DNA from: Lytechinus pictus
Taxonomy: Eukaryota; Echinodermata; Echinoidea; Temnopleuroida; Toxopneustidae
Length of the DNA stretch: 64,000 bases
Assembly: GCF_037042905.1 (NCBI RefSeq)
Contig: NW_026974141.1
Span: 2,906,001-2,970,000, forward strand
Reading direction: 5' to 3'
Part shown: in pieces, positions 33,180 to 45,670 of the stretch
How the letters are laid out: each line of letters begins with the position of its first letter
Numbering within the stretch: the first letter of the stretch is position 1
Position numbers and translations under genes: made by a program
Notes under the pieces: model-generated
What the model was told of the DNA's origin: nothing
Databases searched by the model: none
Seen by the model: the letters and a program-made list of their open reading frames with translations, nothing else

Positions 33180-33446
33180 AATGAACTTGGCGGCTGCGCA
33201 GGTGAGACTGATCATGAATAAATTCTCCCTCCCTTCTTTGGTCCGCGTGGCCCCACCCCCTGCAGCGCTGGTCTCTCTCGATCTAGCAGCTTCAGCGCGC
33301 TCATACCATTCTTCATTCCTCACATAGTTTCGGAACGTCTGCTGGAACGCCAAAAATCTTCACTGAAACGCATCTTTTCAGCCAGAATTCCAACCACCAC
33401 CACTAAGAATCCGTGCCTTGGACACAGACATCATTAGCAATCAGGT
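33180..33446 (+). promoter_or_regulatory. CpG-richer block, possible promoter and noncoding first exon
   Basis: The stretch is GC- and CpG-richer than its surroundings (GCGGCTGCGCAGG, CAGCGCTGG, CAGCGCGC). At its right end a plus-strand splice-donor-like CAATCAG|GTCAGTTT lies at 33445. TEAD genes commonly have untranslated exons upstream of the first coding exon, so this could be such an exon about 20 kb upstream. That link is inference from position and composition only. Confidence 0.3.
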
Positions 33447-33826
33447 CAGTTTGATTAATTTCAAATTTGCTTGCAACTTTAACAAGGTTTTAGGGTACGA
33501 GGTCTTTCTGAAATTCCTGCATCTTTGACATTTTTGTCATTTTTGCGACAGCCAGGACTTCCGGACGAGTATCGAAGTTCATTTTGTTTTGGTCGACTTC
33601 TAAATCAATTTCCTTTCAGCTTTGGTGATTAGAATTCATCTCACTTGGGCAGATGATTTTTAATAGTCCTTATTCTTACATATTCAAAGGGTGTTTCGAG
33701 ATGAACGCCGTAATTCGAAGGCGATATTGCTCCATTGCTCCGCCATTCCGCAGGTAAAGTATGCATGCTCGTATGTATATTGCCGGACCGGTAGATCTTC
33801 CGTGTATTGTGTGGATGCGAGCTGGG

Positions 33827-34138
33827 TTATTGTGTAGCGACATAGTTGGCGAGACTCTGGAACCTCGTTCGGACCACAAAAGAAAACATGTCAGCTATTT
33901 TGTAGGGGGTTTTGGTATTAGGCTTCTCGACGTTGGCTTTGGCTTTGGTATGTGTAGGGGCACACGCTTTACTCCAGCCGTGCACCCGGGCCAGCTGGGA
34001 GAAAATAGTTTCTTCCATATTTGGTGTCTCGCTGCCGCATCTCGCTCCGTGCATCTTCGACCCAGTTTGATTGTTGATCAGATAGATCATCGCGGCGATG
34101 GTGATGCTGCCGAACACATTCGCTATCTTCATTCTCAA
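33827..34138 (-). CDS. Possible first coding exon of an unidentified type II membrane protein
   Basis: The minus-strand frame from ATG at 34138 runs 103 codons with GC-rich, coding-like third positions unlike the AT-rich neighbourhood. It starts MRMKIANVFGSITIAAMIYL, a short basic start followed by a hydrophobic segment (residues about 5-21) like the signal anchor of Golgi glycosyl- or sulfotransferases. The rest has no motif I recognise. A donor-like GGA|GTAAAG lies near 33975, so the true exon may be shorter. The opposite strand also has an open frame, so composition alone could explain both. No downstream exon is identified. Confidence 0.3.
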   Translation of the reverse strand: MRMKIANVFGSITIAAMIYLINNQTGSKMHGARCGSETPNMEETIFSQLARVHGWSKACAPTHTKAKANVEKPNTKTPYKIADMFSFVVRTRFQSLANYVATQ

Positions 34139-34168
34139 TCCCTTACAAAAAGAGGATATAAACTCTGA

Positions 34169-36576
34169 AACTTAGTTTATTGGTAGATAGAAATTAAGTC
34201 ATCAAACTGAAATTATTTCTTTTGACTTTTGTTGCATAATGTTTGTAGAATAAGGTCAAAACTCCTTTTGTATGTTTTTTTCAAAACAAAAGTTAAAAGC
34301 TCGTAAACTTTCTCTTCATTTGACACATGCACATTTGCATTTTACCGACCCCAGGCCCAGTTTATAAATCAGTAACAATTCGGTTTCACAACCTCAAAGT
34401 CAAATATATTCAGGTGATTGAGATCAAAGCTGATAAATTGTTCATCATCATGTTAACAAAACCAAAGTCTTTTTTTAGTTTACGAGACCCTTTTTTCCCA
34501 TTGTATAATCATGTTTTATGACCCCGTTAATCCTATTATGACGGGAACCTGAAAATCTGATTCGAGGCAAATAACCCGGAAAAGATAAGGCGCTCATTAT
34601 GCGACGGTAAACATATGGGACGGCGGCTGTATTACCGCATTGCTCCAAAGGCCAATGGGCTAGAGGTGGGGGGAAACTGTTGCCTGTGGTGTGTACCGGC
34701 AGTGCCGTAGGATATGCAGCATGTCGGCACTCGGTAAACAACGGGCCGTGTAGTGTACCTTCACAGCCTGGTTTTTGCAAATCCTATACAATGCCTTTTG
34801 TTGTGCAGTGATATTTGCAACGGTTGGGAGGTTCTGATGTTTGCTAAGTCTCTGCACTCTCTATTGTGCCTCTGTTTATATAGTTCAGACGTCATGATTC
34901 GGCAGAAATTGTTATTGAAACTGATCAAGTTCATTGCACACAGACTTTTATCTCTTCGCCTTTGAGTTTGATGAGAAAAAAACTGTTGAATTTCAAAATC
35001 TTTCCCATCAGCAAATCAATTATAATCTGCCAATCAATGAATAAAGATTGTGTGGGTTTTTTTCAAGGTGTATTCAAATTTTGCTTTTAGTTTTTCATAA
35101 ACTGTGATTTCTCATAACCTTTGATTTTGTGAACAATGAACAAATTTGTGCAGCCTTCTTAATTCTATGTGATTTAATCTAAATACTGAATACCTTGAGA
35201 TTTTTTTTTCAATTTCATTGTTTGAGAATGAGATATGTAATTTATATATTTTCTCTGATCTTGTGATCTAAGTTTTCATGAATGAAAGTTTTTTTTTAAT
35301 GGAAGTTTATTATCATCAAATGTGATAAAAAATTATTTAAATTTTGTTTTGTCTGCCATGTCTAAATTCAATATTAGTATTTTTTTCCCATTTCAGTATG
35401 CTTACTGTGGTACCAGTACATTTTTGAAAGACACTTGAAAAAAATTTTCATGAAATTATTTTAGCTATTCAAAATTAATTTTTTTATGGCCTGTATGAAT
35501 ATTTCAGACCCTTATATTAGATTTGATTTACACAAATTAATCATTTAAAAATCTTATAATTTGACACTAGTCAACTCTGCAAATAACTGTTCTCTTTGAT
35601 GAATTCAATGCTTATTAGGCCATGAAAAGAAAAAAAATGAAAATGATTTTTTTTTCAAACTTGTGAAAGTGATCATAATACAATTATATGTGTGATCTGT
35701 CAAGACTGCCATCATTAAATTAGAAAATGTTAAATTCAAGTACAGGTACAGTGTAGGTCAGAAATGTTCCAAAATGTTTTATTTTAGAGAAAGTAATATG
35801 TAGATGTGTAGGCCTACATTGTTTTGGGCACTTTCCTGCATCCCCCTGTTTTTATTAGTTTAATATATTTCTTTTTCAGTTTTAATTATGTGAAATAATA
35901 TTGTTTATATATATTATTACTATAATTATGTAATTGTTTATTTATGTACTTATGTTATTCATTCATAACATTCATTTATTGATTTATTTATTTGTTTATT
36001 CATTTGTCTTTTTTTTTTTTTGGGGGGGGGAGGTGCTCAAATTGAAAAGATGCTGCATGGACTGGTTTTTATTGTTGATAACCTTGAAACAAAGGAGATG
36101 ATGGGTTATGGAAAAAAAAAGTTTTATTCCTTATGCCAGTTGTAGAAAAAAAACCAAATAGTTATTTTCAGTCTTTCAGAAAAAAAGTTATAGAGAGTCA
36201 TGAAAGACAAGTTAAAAAGGAAAAAAATGCAAGTAGTCTGCCTTTTACCTGAGCCCTCCAAGAAAAAAAGTATTGATTATTGAAATATTGTTTTTTTATG
36301 TGATAGAAAAGGATAATTTTCATTGTGTTGATAGCTATCAATATCTATGTTTACTTGTCATTTACATACATGTACTTCTCAGCAATGAACATCAAGTTTG
36401 TAGATTGTTATAGGCAATAGGCCTACATGTATATATTTAGTATTTTTGTAGATATTAAAAAAACATTGTGTAGTGCTTTTGTACATGACTGATGACTTAT
36501 TTTAAAATTTGTATGTTTCCATTATTTTTGTTGACTCAGAAAATATTAAGTCATATGCCTCTTGCTTTTCACTATG
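34169..36576. other. AT-rich noncoding DNA
   Basis: No gene or transposon recognised. There are A/T-rich runs throughout and a T then G run at about 36008-36030. Confidence 0.45.
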
Positions 36577-37439
36577 TAGGGGAAGGCGGGGTAAGTTGTG
36601 ACACTTTTTGCATTTTGCATGATAGAATTGATATGACTAATAATATTGTAGAAATAAGTACCTTGCCTTTAAATATGATTATTGGGAAATCTTTTTCACC
36701 TATATTCAACTTTCTACCCCCACACTGAAAGTCGTTGTGACCTTTGAAAAAAACGATGTCAAGTGGCACAACTTGCCCCATCTGTGGGGTAAGTTGTGCC
36801 ACCTTCGAGGGTAAGTTGAGCCACAAAAACTATGTACAAAATGTATGCGGGAAGAACCAGCATGTCAATCTTTTATTTAAAGTCTTTTCACTTGCTAATT
36901 CTCTAAAAATACTAACATTCTCTAAAAGTAAAAGAACTGTCATGTGAATTTGTTCTTTTCTGCCTGCATATCGATGGCTTTTTAAGGTTTGATTGTGTTT
37001 TCATTTACATTACCATAAGAATTACCATGGCTCAACTTGCCCCATGTTTGCTGGCTCAACTTACCCCAGTCCGAACTTAATGCGATAATTTCGCATCCAC
37101 ACATTTCTTATGTATCCATCATGTAAAAAACTGTGACAAGAATGAAGATCCATACCTGGACTGACAATGTTGTTCATATGCTTTATTATATGTAAAGAAG
37201 TGTGTGTGTAAAAAACACTTATCTATTTCACACCCTTTTTTACTTTTTTGGCTGAAATTTGTATTTTTCCCTCTAAAAAAGTAATTTTTGTTTCAAAGTT
37301 GAAAACAATGTGGTGGGGTTAAGGGTTATGTAATGGGTCATCAATACATGACACCACCATTATGTCTAACTAATTCATTATTGGCCTGGGGGCGGTGGCT
37401 CAACTTGCCCCTACGCTCAACTTACCCCGCCTTCCCCTA
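36577..37439. mobile_element. Foldback MITE with TAGGGGAAGGCGGGG ends
   Basis: 863 bp. The left end TAGGGGAAGGCGGGGTAAGT is perfectly inverted at the right end, and TA at the edges may be the target duplication. Variants of GGGGTAAGTTGWGCCAC recur on both sides of the interior. No transposase frame. Confidence 0.85.
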
Positions 37440-40400
37440 TGGATTAAAAGAATATTTGTTTTCAAAGACAAGCACAAATTCTGCACAATTTTCTCATGCT
37501 TGCAAGGATACTTGTTAAAATAGACTATGGAAATCAATGCTATTGGGGCCATCGATTGTAAAATCAAATATTCTCTGACATCAATCAATGTTTGTTCAAC
37601 TTTCGATGAGGAATAGTTGTCTGGCTTTAACAATTAACCTAGATAATGAAAAGATATGATAACATCGCCCTATTCCTTTTAGCGCAATTTAATATCATTC
37701 TACTCCCTACATGTATCTCTGATGCACATATTGCAGTTTACAAATACTGAAAAAACGCTACCCGTATCGCTTAGTTCTATATCATCTCTCGAGTTATTAA
37801 GTAGATAACGTAGCGTTATCTCAGTCTTCAAAAGCGCTGAAACAGAATCTGATAAAAATCTGGGCTCTCTGCATTGCTGTCCATTATAAAGGTGTAAGTG
37901 GCGGGAAGCAACGTAATAGGATACTCGATTGGCCCGCTTCGCCCGCCCTGTTCATTTCGTGGCATTCCCTAGTGGTAACTTAATGTTCCAGGATTCTTGC
38001 TGGTTAATTTCTTTGGATGTATCAAATCTCATAACTTGTATCAGAGTGCATAAACTGTGATTCACATTGAAAGGGGCACTTTGTCAAATGTACTGGTAGT
38101 TTGGAAGACAAGGAAGAAAAAAGAATTTTGAAAAATAGTTTGTAAGGCATGGGAAGACTGCTTTGTGTATTTCAACTTGGTATTGCTGGTGTACAGTACA
38201 ATGTAGGAAAGATTGTCTAACTCTTGTATGTAAATGATAATTTTCATATATATGTACCAATGACCTCATTTGAAGTTGAACCGAGTGATTTCATGGGGAT
38301 GGTAGCATTTTACTCTATGATTCAATTACTCAATGAAGAGATACATAAAGTTAAGTATCATAGCTATTAATTTGGAAGAATCTACATGTACATGTACAGT
38401 ATCTTCAATATTTGATTGTGTTGGTGGTCCTTGATTGATAAATACGAAAAATACTAATATTCAGACACATTTTCTTATCCATCCAATTATCTGATTATCA
38501 TCCATGCTTTTTTTTTTTGGGGGGGGGGGTGTCGGAAATAATTATTTGTCTGTTTGTATTGTGTCTGTTCAATGTTTACTTTCCCATACCCACACCAAGT
38601 TAACAAAAAGTATTATATTTTGATAAACTACATGTAACCCTCAATTAGGTGTACTTCTAATTTGAACTATTGTCCTGGGAAATCTTTCTATTCATGAACC
38701 AGCAATTGTTATCCTGGAACAAAACCAATCTCCTGGAATCTCAGTTTTAGTAATTTCCTACTGGTAGTTGCATAATTTTGGAAGCTTAGTTGTTCAAACA
38801 TATTAAGTTGGAATGTGTTGAAGGCTTTGTGCCGTACATGTACATGCAAGTGTACAATTGTACATATTATAAAATAGCTGTATTATTTCAAGCATCGCGA
38901 TTGGTCAATACGCGTCACATGACATCCAACTTTTTTTGTGCACTGCACGGTAGTGCAATAAGGTGTGCAACGAAAATTGACATTGCACGCTCAAGCAAAC
39001 CAGTGCGGTAGAAGTCCAACAAAACTGTACTGTAACTTAAAAAAAATTGTTTCTGTGTTGCTATTTTATAAAACAAATAATGCACTTGCTCTGTCGTGCG
39101 TAAAAGTAAATGCAGAGAAAGCTCGGTATCTTCAGATGGAGCACACTGGACACTCGCCGCATGCGGCTCGTGCACAGTGCGACTCCTATCTAAAGAAACC
39201 TCGCGTGCTCTGCATTTCCACTAACGCACTCGGCTGCATGCATTATTTGTATAATGTAGGTTATGTGGCTTTGATGATAGTAGTATAATATGTAGGCTAT
39301 CACTTTAAACATCGAAACAATGGCTCTAAAAAGCATTTTTACTGTTTTACAGATTATCACCAAGTCATACTGTGTGTAATTCTAGTATCCATCTTGGTTG
39401 ACATGATTAACATTATAACATATATTGTGGTGCGCGGATCAATATGACGCGTACTTCTCCCTCAGATGCCCGGTTGTGAGATCGAGACCAGGGAGGGAAA
39501 ATTCAAAATACAAATTTATATTTTGCATCGTCTCTGCATGCAAAGTCATTATGCGCACAGAGACCGAGGAAAATACAAATAATGGACCTATCCCTTCCCA
39601 ATATTCAGAAAATCTAGGGCAATACGGTTTTGTAAATGACCAGCTCAGATGTCTGATACGGATGATAATTTGAAATATTAGGAAAGCTCAGAAAAGTATA
39701 CACAGGTATGTTGTAAATTACATATGTAATCTACTAAAACTACATGTACCCATAGCTTTCAAAATAATAGTGTCCAGAAATAATCAAGTAAAAATAATTA
39801 GTTTCATCATTACATACAAAATTAGTAGTTGGTATAAAATGAAATAGAAAAGAGCTTGTGTCTCATTTCATAATGTTATAAATAATTAAAATATGTGATA
39901 AGTGGATAATACTACAGAAATCATAGCATTTCATTGGCTGATCACAAAATTTGCACTTGTTTTATTCATTCAAGGTTTATGAAACTTGGCCACATTGTAG
40001 GTTCAAACTTATAAAAAATGAAAGGAACATTACTTGTTCTATTTTACTCTCCTATATTTATCTGCCACCAAACTTTTTCTTTCCCAGACCCCTGCAGCGG
40101 TGAAGTCATCTTGAAAAACAAAATCGGGTGGGAAAGGTTTGTCGTTGTGGAACAAGAGAGAAGTAACGAGATAGGAATGATGGATTATGGGAGAAACTTG
40201 ACAATATAATAGGCTGGGGTGACTTTTGTACAACCCCAAATGAGTCATTGTAACCCAGATGATGTCTGAGATGGAAAAAAAAAAAAGGTTGGTGATGATC
40301 TGGACTTTGCTCCCAGTTGTTGACTGTTGAAACAAGTGTGTTGAGATTCTAACATAGAGAAAGAGAATTGTCTTTTTCAATAGAAACTAGTGCACTGTAC

Positions 40401-40472
40401 CCGGTACACTAGTCTTTGACTTCAGTCATTGACTGTAAATCATCCATTTCACAATTTTCTGATTTTACATTA
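37440..40472. other. Noncoding, with one unexplained GC-richer block
   Basis: No supported gene. Around 38890-39245 the sequence is CpG-richer and contains an imperfect palindrome ACTCGCCGCATGCGGCTCGTG (about 39152-39172) and inverted TGCAATAAGGTGTGCA-like phrases. This could be part of an unrecognised repeat. A T/G run lies at about 38510-38529. Confidence 0.4.
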
Positions 40473-41043
40473 TTGAAAGGACAAGTCCACCCCAACAAAA
40501 AGTTGATTTGAAAAATCTAACATGCATAACACTGAAAATATCATCAAAATCGGATGTCAAAATAAGAAATTTATGATATCTTAAAGTTTGCTTAATTCAC
40601 AAAAAAGTTATATTCACATCCTGGTCTGTATGCAAATGAGGAGACTGATGACGTCATCCACCCCCTATTTCTTTTGTATATGAAATATTCTAATTTTCTC
40701 ATTGTCAAGTGAAACAACGATTAATTCCTCACATGTGGAATTAGCATTGTTTAATACTATATGGTTCATTCAAGTTGGTCATTATTGTCAAATCTGTAAA
40801 AAATGAAATATTGTATAATTCAGACAATAAAAAAACAAAAGAAATAGTGAGGAACATCATCGTCTGTTTCATTTGCATGTCACTGATTTGTGCATATCAC
40901 TGTTTTGTGCAAAATAAGTGAAATTTTAAAATGTCATAACTTATTTTACTGCACGTTCAATTTTGATGAAATTTTCAGCGTTATTCTAGTTTGATTTTTC
41001 TCTATTCAAATCAACATTTTTCTGGCGTGGACTTGACCTTTTA
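40473..41043. mobile_element. Foldback MITE, family B copy 4
   Basis: Ends GAAAGGACAAGTCCACCCC and the complement of AAAAGGTCAAGTCCACGCC. The interior keeps the inverted ATCAAAATCGGATGT-like segments and the CACATGTGGAATTAGCATTG block. Confidence 0.85.
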
Positions 41044-42166
41044 CTGAATTGGGTAAAATCAGTGATATTTTTGTAAATATTAATTGTTAGTCATGACTCT
41101 TGAAAGTAGTACACTGTAGTTCATGTAGGCTATATACTGAAGTTTTTAAAGCAACTATTTGCCAATAATAAAGTACAGGCCTGATATTTCAGTTTTTCTT
41201 GGATATGTGTAGGCAACCAGTTCTGTGTTGTACTTTATTCTCATCATTCCGTTGTAGCAATAATACTAATAACTTATTTTATCTGAACATAATGGCGTCA
41301 TACACTCACATGGAGATATTTTGTGCACTCTTACTTCCATAGAGACACTACTCAAAATACTAAACTCAGTGCGTTGATCCATTTTCTATGCCCAAAGAAA
41401 CCGAAACTCTAATTTGAATCGTCAATGAGCAGCTAATATTTCTATACTAGTAATACTCCAGGATGTTTACTTGCTTGATACCAAATTAATCAGCGGCTTT
41501 TTTTCTTTATCTCCCCTGGTGGACTTTGGGGGGTGATTCATAAAAATTGCCCAAGTGCAAAGTTCTTTTCATTATTTGCGCGGGAATCACAGTCGTATTG
41601 TACTCTTTTGTGCAGCAAAATTGACTTTGATCACTAAGCATATTTATATATACCCTTAGTGGTGTTTAAAGGATCCGATGATATCAAACACATAACATCT
41701 AAAGTGTTTATTGCCAGTTTGCCACTTGGTCCAATACCAGTTGGTCTAATCACAGGAAAAATCAGCATTTTCTGGTACATCTGATGGTTCTAACCTCTTT
41801 TTGAAATCCATCGTGATTTTTGGGGGCTGTTTGCAAATTAGGGTGCATTAATATGTTTTCAATTTTCAGGTCAAAATCTTTGAAGTAGAATGATAGTACA
41901 GTATGTTGCAATGTATAGGCCTACATTGTACATAAATTTATACAGTGACAATGGCTCTACAAATGTAGGTTCATGTGTACTTCATATAGATCTGTATGAC
42001 CCTCACAATGATAGCAAATTGGCCATTGTCCCCATTTAGAAATGGTTTTGAATGATTTTATCACTCTTTACAGCCCATTGCCTCTGAATTTACATTGTAG
42101 AATACATATTTTATGGGGTTGGTCATGGTGAAGATCTGATGGTGATTGCAATTGAATTGATATTTA
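41044..42166. other. Noncoding DNA
   Basis: AT-rich, no gene or repeat recognised. Confidence 0.4.
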
Positions 42167-42370
42167 CGAGGCGTGATAGCTCAGTCGGTAGAGCGGGGGT
42201 TTCGGATCCCGGTGACCCGGGTTCGATTCCCTCTTGGTGGGCTAGTGCTCTTTGGTAAGGCATTAATCCTCATTACCAGGTCCCTCAGAGAGGACCTTAA
42301 GCCGTCGGTCCTCTGATTGCTTGCTTACAAGCATTATAAGCATTCATACTTTTAGCAATCAGGTAAAAAA
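42167..42370 (+). mobile_element. tRNA-derived SINE, second family
   Basis: The head has A box TAGCTCAGTCGGTAGAGC (from 42177) and B box GGTTCGATTCC (42220-42230). The anticodon arm has an eight-base loop and the acceptor stem does not pair, so it is not a functional tRNA. The body contains inverted GATTGCT and AGCAATC phrases and ends near AGGTAAAAAA. It differs from the SINE family at 8958. Confidence 0.75.
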
Positions 42371-42688
42371 ACACCATTTACTGTATTTGATAAGGTTCAC
42401 CCTTAGAGCTGAATTCCTGATACATTGTTTTGCCCATCTGTTTCATTTGATTTTCAATGATTCAAGGTGCTACATATCCTGATGAATGGACCTGATTACC
42501 ATTATCATGAATGTCATTTCATGCATTTTACTTTAGTAACTTAATGATTTCATTCAATTTCTACTTAAAACTCCATATTTAAACCTAGCAAATTTATCTT
42601 GAACAGAAAATAATTGGGCCTTTGATAATTGTTTTCATATAATATGCATTACATATGAAATTCATTTGTTTTTGCATGACCCACTTCG

Positions 42689-42850
42689 TGGAATAGCCTT
42701 CCTGAAGACATTAAAAATGTACCTCTGTCGAGACTTAAAAAAAAATCTTCTAAAAACTTTTTATTTAACTCTTCGCTCTTTATGCGCCTTGAGCACTCTA
42801 CAGAGTGGATTTGGCGCTTGTTAAGTCACATTATTATTATTGTTATTTAG
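42689..42850 (+). pseudogene. 3' end of a non-LTR retrotransposon (LINE)
   Basis: The frame from 42689 reads WNSLPEDIKNVPLSRLKKKS, the typical C-terminal tail of CR1/L2-type reverse transcriptases (WNSLP...LKxKLK...LF). It is followed by a 3' end with GGATTTGGCGCTTGTTAAGT and an ATT tail at about 42831-42848. A severely 5'-truncated copy with no reverse transcriptase core left. The GGCGCTT-ATT tail resembles that of the SINE at 8958. Confidence 0.7.
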
Positions 42851-43924
42851 AAGGTTTTTTTTTTGTAGGTCAAGCATTGCACCGTACCCAATACTTGCTG
42901 TAAACCAGGAAAATCCACACAACTATGACAAAGCAACATCTGTTTGAAAGTTGAAACCCATGTATTATGTGTATAAAGTGTACATTGTATGACACATCAA
43001 TGCACTTTTAGTCTAAAGGTGGGGGTATTTCCCCCTTTCTTTTGTATTATTACATCATTCCCATCTCTCAGTTGCCCCTAAGCCACATTGTACAGTGTCC
43101 TTTCTTCATAAGACGTGGCATTGTTCAGAAGCCCCAGTTCTTCACTGGTCAGCTTCCTTGAAACCCACACAATAAGATACGTTTAAATCTCCATTGTGAA
43201 CGCTCTACTGTTGTGAGGTAAATGCCCTGTAGATAGCGCCTCTAAATACTGGGTTTAGTGCTGACACTTAACCTGTTATAACACGCTCAGTATGTTCATA
43301 ATACTGTATTTTGTTGGCTTGAATGGGCTTAATAAGAAAGATGTACAAGTAGGTGCTCAGCATATTTATTTTGTATAATTTTGAATTCTTGAAGACTACA
43401 TTCTTCATTGGTATATATCACTTTCTTTGAAAGCCTGTAACACATTTGTAAATGTGTAGGACCAAAACAAAAGAACTGCTGACAACAACAACAAATCATG
43501 TACAACCAGGATAGGAAATACTTTTCTACAGGGAGCTTTTGTTTTGACACAATAGGACGATTTCTTTTATTTCAAGGGCTAATTTATTTTGCTCAAAGAG
43601 CAATTGTTCTGTAAATGCATATGTTGTTCTGTAAAAGCATATCATTGTTCTGCTGTAAACATACAACTGTACATTGGGATTAATTGGTTACTCTATATAC
43701 ATGTATCTTCACAGTTCTTATACAAGTGGGGGGGGGGGGGGGGGGGGTCCAGCAGGTGTAGTTAAGCTTATTATAGGAATAAGCTGTACATAGGGGTATA
43801 CATTTTGAAGTTTTCCTTCAATGTTATCACTTGGAAGAGCTGGATGTAAAAAAAATAATAATAAATCTTAAAATCCATATTTTATTTGAAATAGACACCA
43901 GAAATAAAATACTCCGAAAATTTG
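42851..43924. other. Noncoding with a 20 bp G run
   Basis: No gene. A G run of about 20 lies at 43727-43747, the longest G homopolymer in the window. Confidence 0.5.
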
Positions 43925-44128
43925 TTTTGCCCAATTGATCGTGGGCCCGGCAGCCGCTGTGCAGCGCCAGATCGACAAGGCTCTATCCCTTTAATTGCTG
44001 AACGCCAAACAGGGTAGCAGCAACTCCCATCTTTTAACGTCTTTTGGTCTGACGCAGCCAGGGTTTGAACCCCCGACCTCCCGGTTGTGAGACGGACGCT
44101 CTACCAACTGAGCCAACACACCGGTTGT
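43925..44128 (-). mobile_element. tRNA-derived SINE, third family
   Basis: On the minus strand the head TTGGCTCAGTTGGTAGAGC (A box) and GGGGGTTCAAACCC (B box region) frame a loop CTCACAA, Val-like. The body continues GACGTTAAAAGATGGGAGTT and ends near AAAACAAATTTTCGG. The acceptor stem does not pair, so it is not a tRNA gene. I suspect a widespread metazoan SINE superfamily but cannot name it. Confidence 0.75.
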
Positions 44129-44906
44129 AGGCAGTAGTTGAGATGATTTCTAAGATTTGGTGAGCTTGTGCTATTTCTTGTGTACATTTTTTAATGTAGG
44201 GTTTTTCAGGTTGTACAGTGTACACACCACTACATGTATACAGTTACCCGCCTCTGCTGACTGCAGGACTTCTTTAGTACGGAACAACAGGGGGCAGCAC
44301 AACCTTGTGAACTCTGCTCACTCGCTAACAAGCCCCGATCTATTCCTAGGGTGTAATCTTGATGACTATTGTCCTTTCAGACTGTTGATAGCATGAAGGT
44401 ATGCGATCAATCTTGCAATCAATCTTGCAATCAATCATAGGGCTACATGTGTGACTGCTGAACTAAAGAGGAAATTGATTGCAATCTTGATTGCAAAACT
44501 GATAACATCCCTTTTTGTTAATAATAACTACATGTATAGGATAGTTCTTCAGGTGAAGAATTGACAGATACATGTACATATACATGTAGCTGTTTAGACT
44601 TGTGTGATTGTCTCGTTTTTTTTTAAGGTTGTAGAATAAAGACCAATCCTACCATCAATTACAAGTCTGTAGCCACATAATCATAAAGTAATTACAATTG
44701 ATTATAGTTCATACCTCTGTCACAGTGAACAATACCACTTTTCACTGTTTAGATAACACAATAGGCCTATTTTATATATTTCCCTCACATATGTGTAAAA
44801 AACTTTTGTACTGTCTGAATGGGGGTAGGTAGTTTGCTTTGACAAGCATCAACATATTCCTAATCGAATTTGTAAGCGAATTAGGAGAGCTCCTTTCCAA
44901 TTGATA
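44129..44906. other. Noncoding with a small hairpin
   Basis: At about 44402-44497 GCAATCAATCTTGCAATCAA faces ATTGATTGCAATCTTGATTG, a small foldback. No gene seen. Confidence 0.4.
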
Positions 44907-45035
44907 GCTTCCCTTCTGCTTTCATGTCTTCCATGAGAACAAGTCTTATTTGGCTCAACCAGAGGCCTAACAAGTAAATGTCAAGTGATGGGACAGTTTC
45001 ACAAAGAGTTTGATCAAACATACTTCGCTATGGTA
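44907..45035 (+). repeat. Left copy of a ~130 bp direct duplication
   Basis: The segment starting GCTTCCCTTCTGCTTTCATG recurs at 45534. The first ~75 bp are identical, and later parts differ by small changes and insertions. The copies flank the foldback element at 45041-45532. Confidence 0.85.
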
Positions 45036-45040
45036 TTGCA

Positions 45041-45532
45041 ATGTGCTTTTCACATTGCATTTCCTTAACCCCGTACTATCCTTAACCCCGGACTATCCTT
45101 AACCCCATACTATCTTTTTTTCGATTCACACTGTCTTTCTTAACCCCGTACTATTGCTTAGCCGGGGTTAACGCCTTAACCCCGGGCAATCACACAGCTC
45201 ATAAATATTGATGATTTTACCATACAGAGCGCGATTAACGTGCAATTTCGACTTCTGTGATTGGCTAATGCTTAGCCCCGCTTTTGCTTAGCCCTGTTTC
45301 GTTTCACACTGCATCTCTTAGCACCGCAATTGTGGTGCTAGCACCACAATAAGCCGGCTAACCCTGCTTTTTTGCAGGGCCAGATAGTACCGTACTATTA
45401 ACCGTGCTAGCCCACTTTGCTAAAACGTAGTGTGAAAACGAAGTGGGCTAAGCTTAACCCCGGGAAATTGGTGGGGCTAAGACCCCTTAGCCCCACCAAT
45501 TAGGACAAAAAGTGCAGTGTGAAAAGCATATA
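45041..45532. mobile_element. Foldback MITE with TTAACCCCGTACTATC repeats
   Basis: Ends ATGTGCTTTTCACATTGCA and the complement of ATATGCTTTTCACACTGCA. The interior has three or four tandem TTAACCCCGTACTATCC units on the left and several GGCTAAGC/GCTTAGCC phrases in inverted order. No ORF. Flanked closely on both sides by the ~130 bp duplication. Confidence 0.8.
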
Positions 45533-45533
45533 T

Positions 45534-45670
45534 GCTTCCCTTCTGCTTTCATGTCTTCCATGAGAACAAGTCTTATTTGGCTCAACCAGAGGCCTAACAA
45601 GTAATTCAAGTCAAGTGCTGGGACAGTTTCTCAAAGAATAAAGTTTGGTCTATCATTGTACTTGCATACA
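45534..45670 (+). repeat. Right copy of the ~130 bp direct duplication
   Basis: Begins directly at the MITE right end and matches 44907 onward, including CAACCAGAGGCCTAACAAGT. After the identical portion, the tails remain alignable (TTTGATCAAACAT versus TTTGGTCTATCAT). Confidence 0.85.

Noticed and set aside
42167..42240. Functional tRNA gene
   Set aside because: Good A and B boxes, but an eight-base anticodon loop, a non-pairing acceptor stem and a SINE body downstream.
44045..44125. Functional tRNA-Val on the minus strand
   Set aside because: The CAC anticodon and boxes look right, but the acceptor stem does not pair and a SINE body continues past it.
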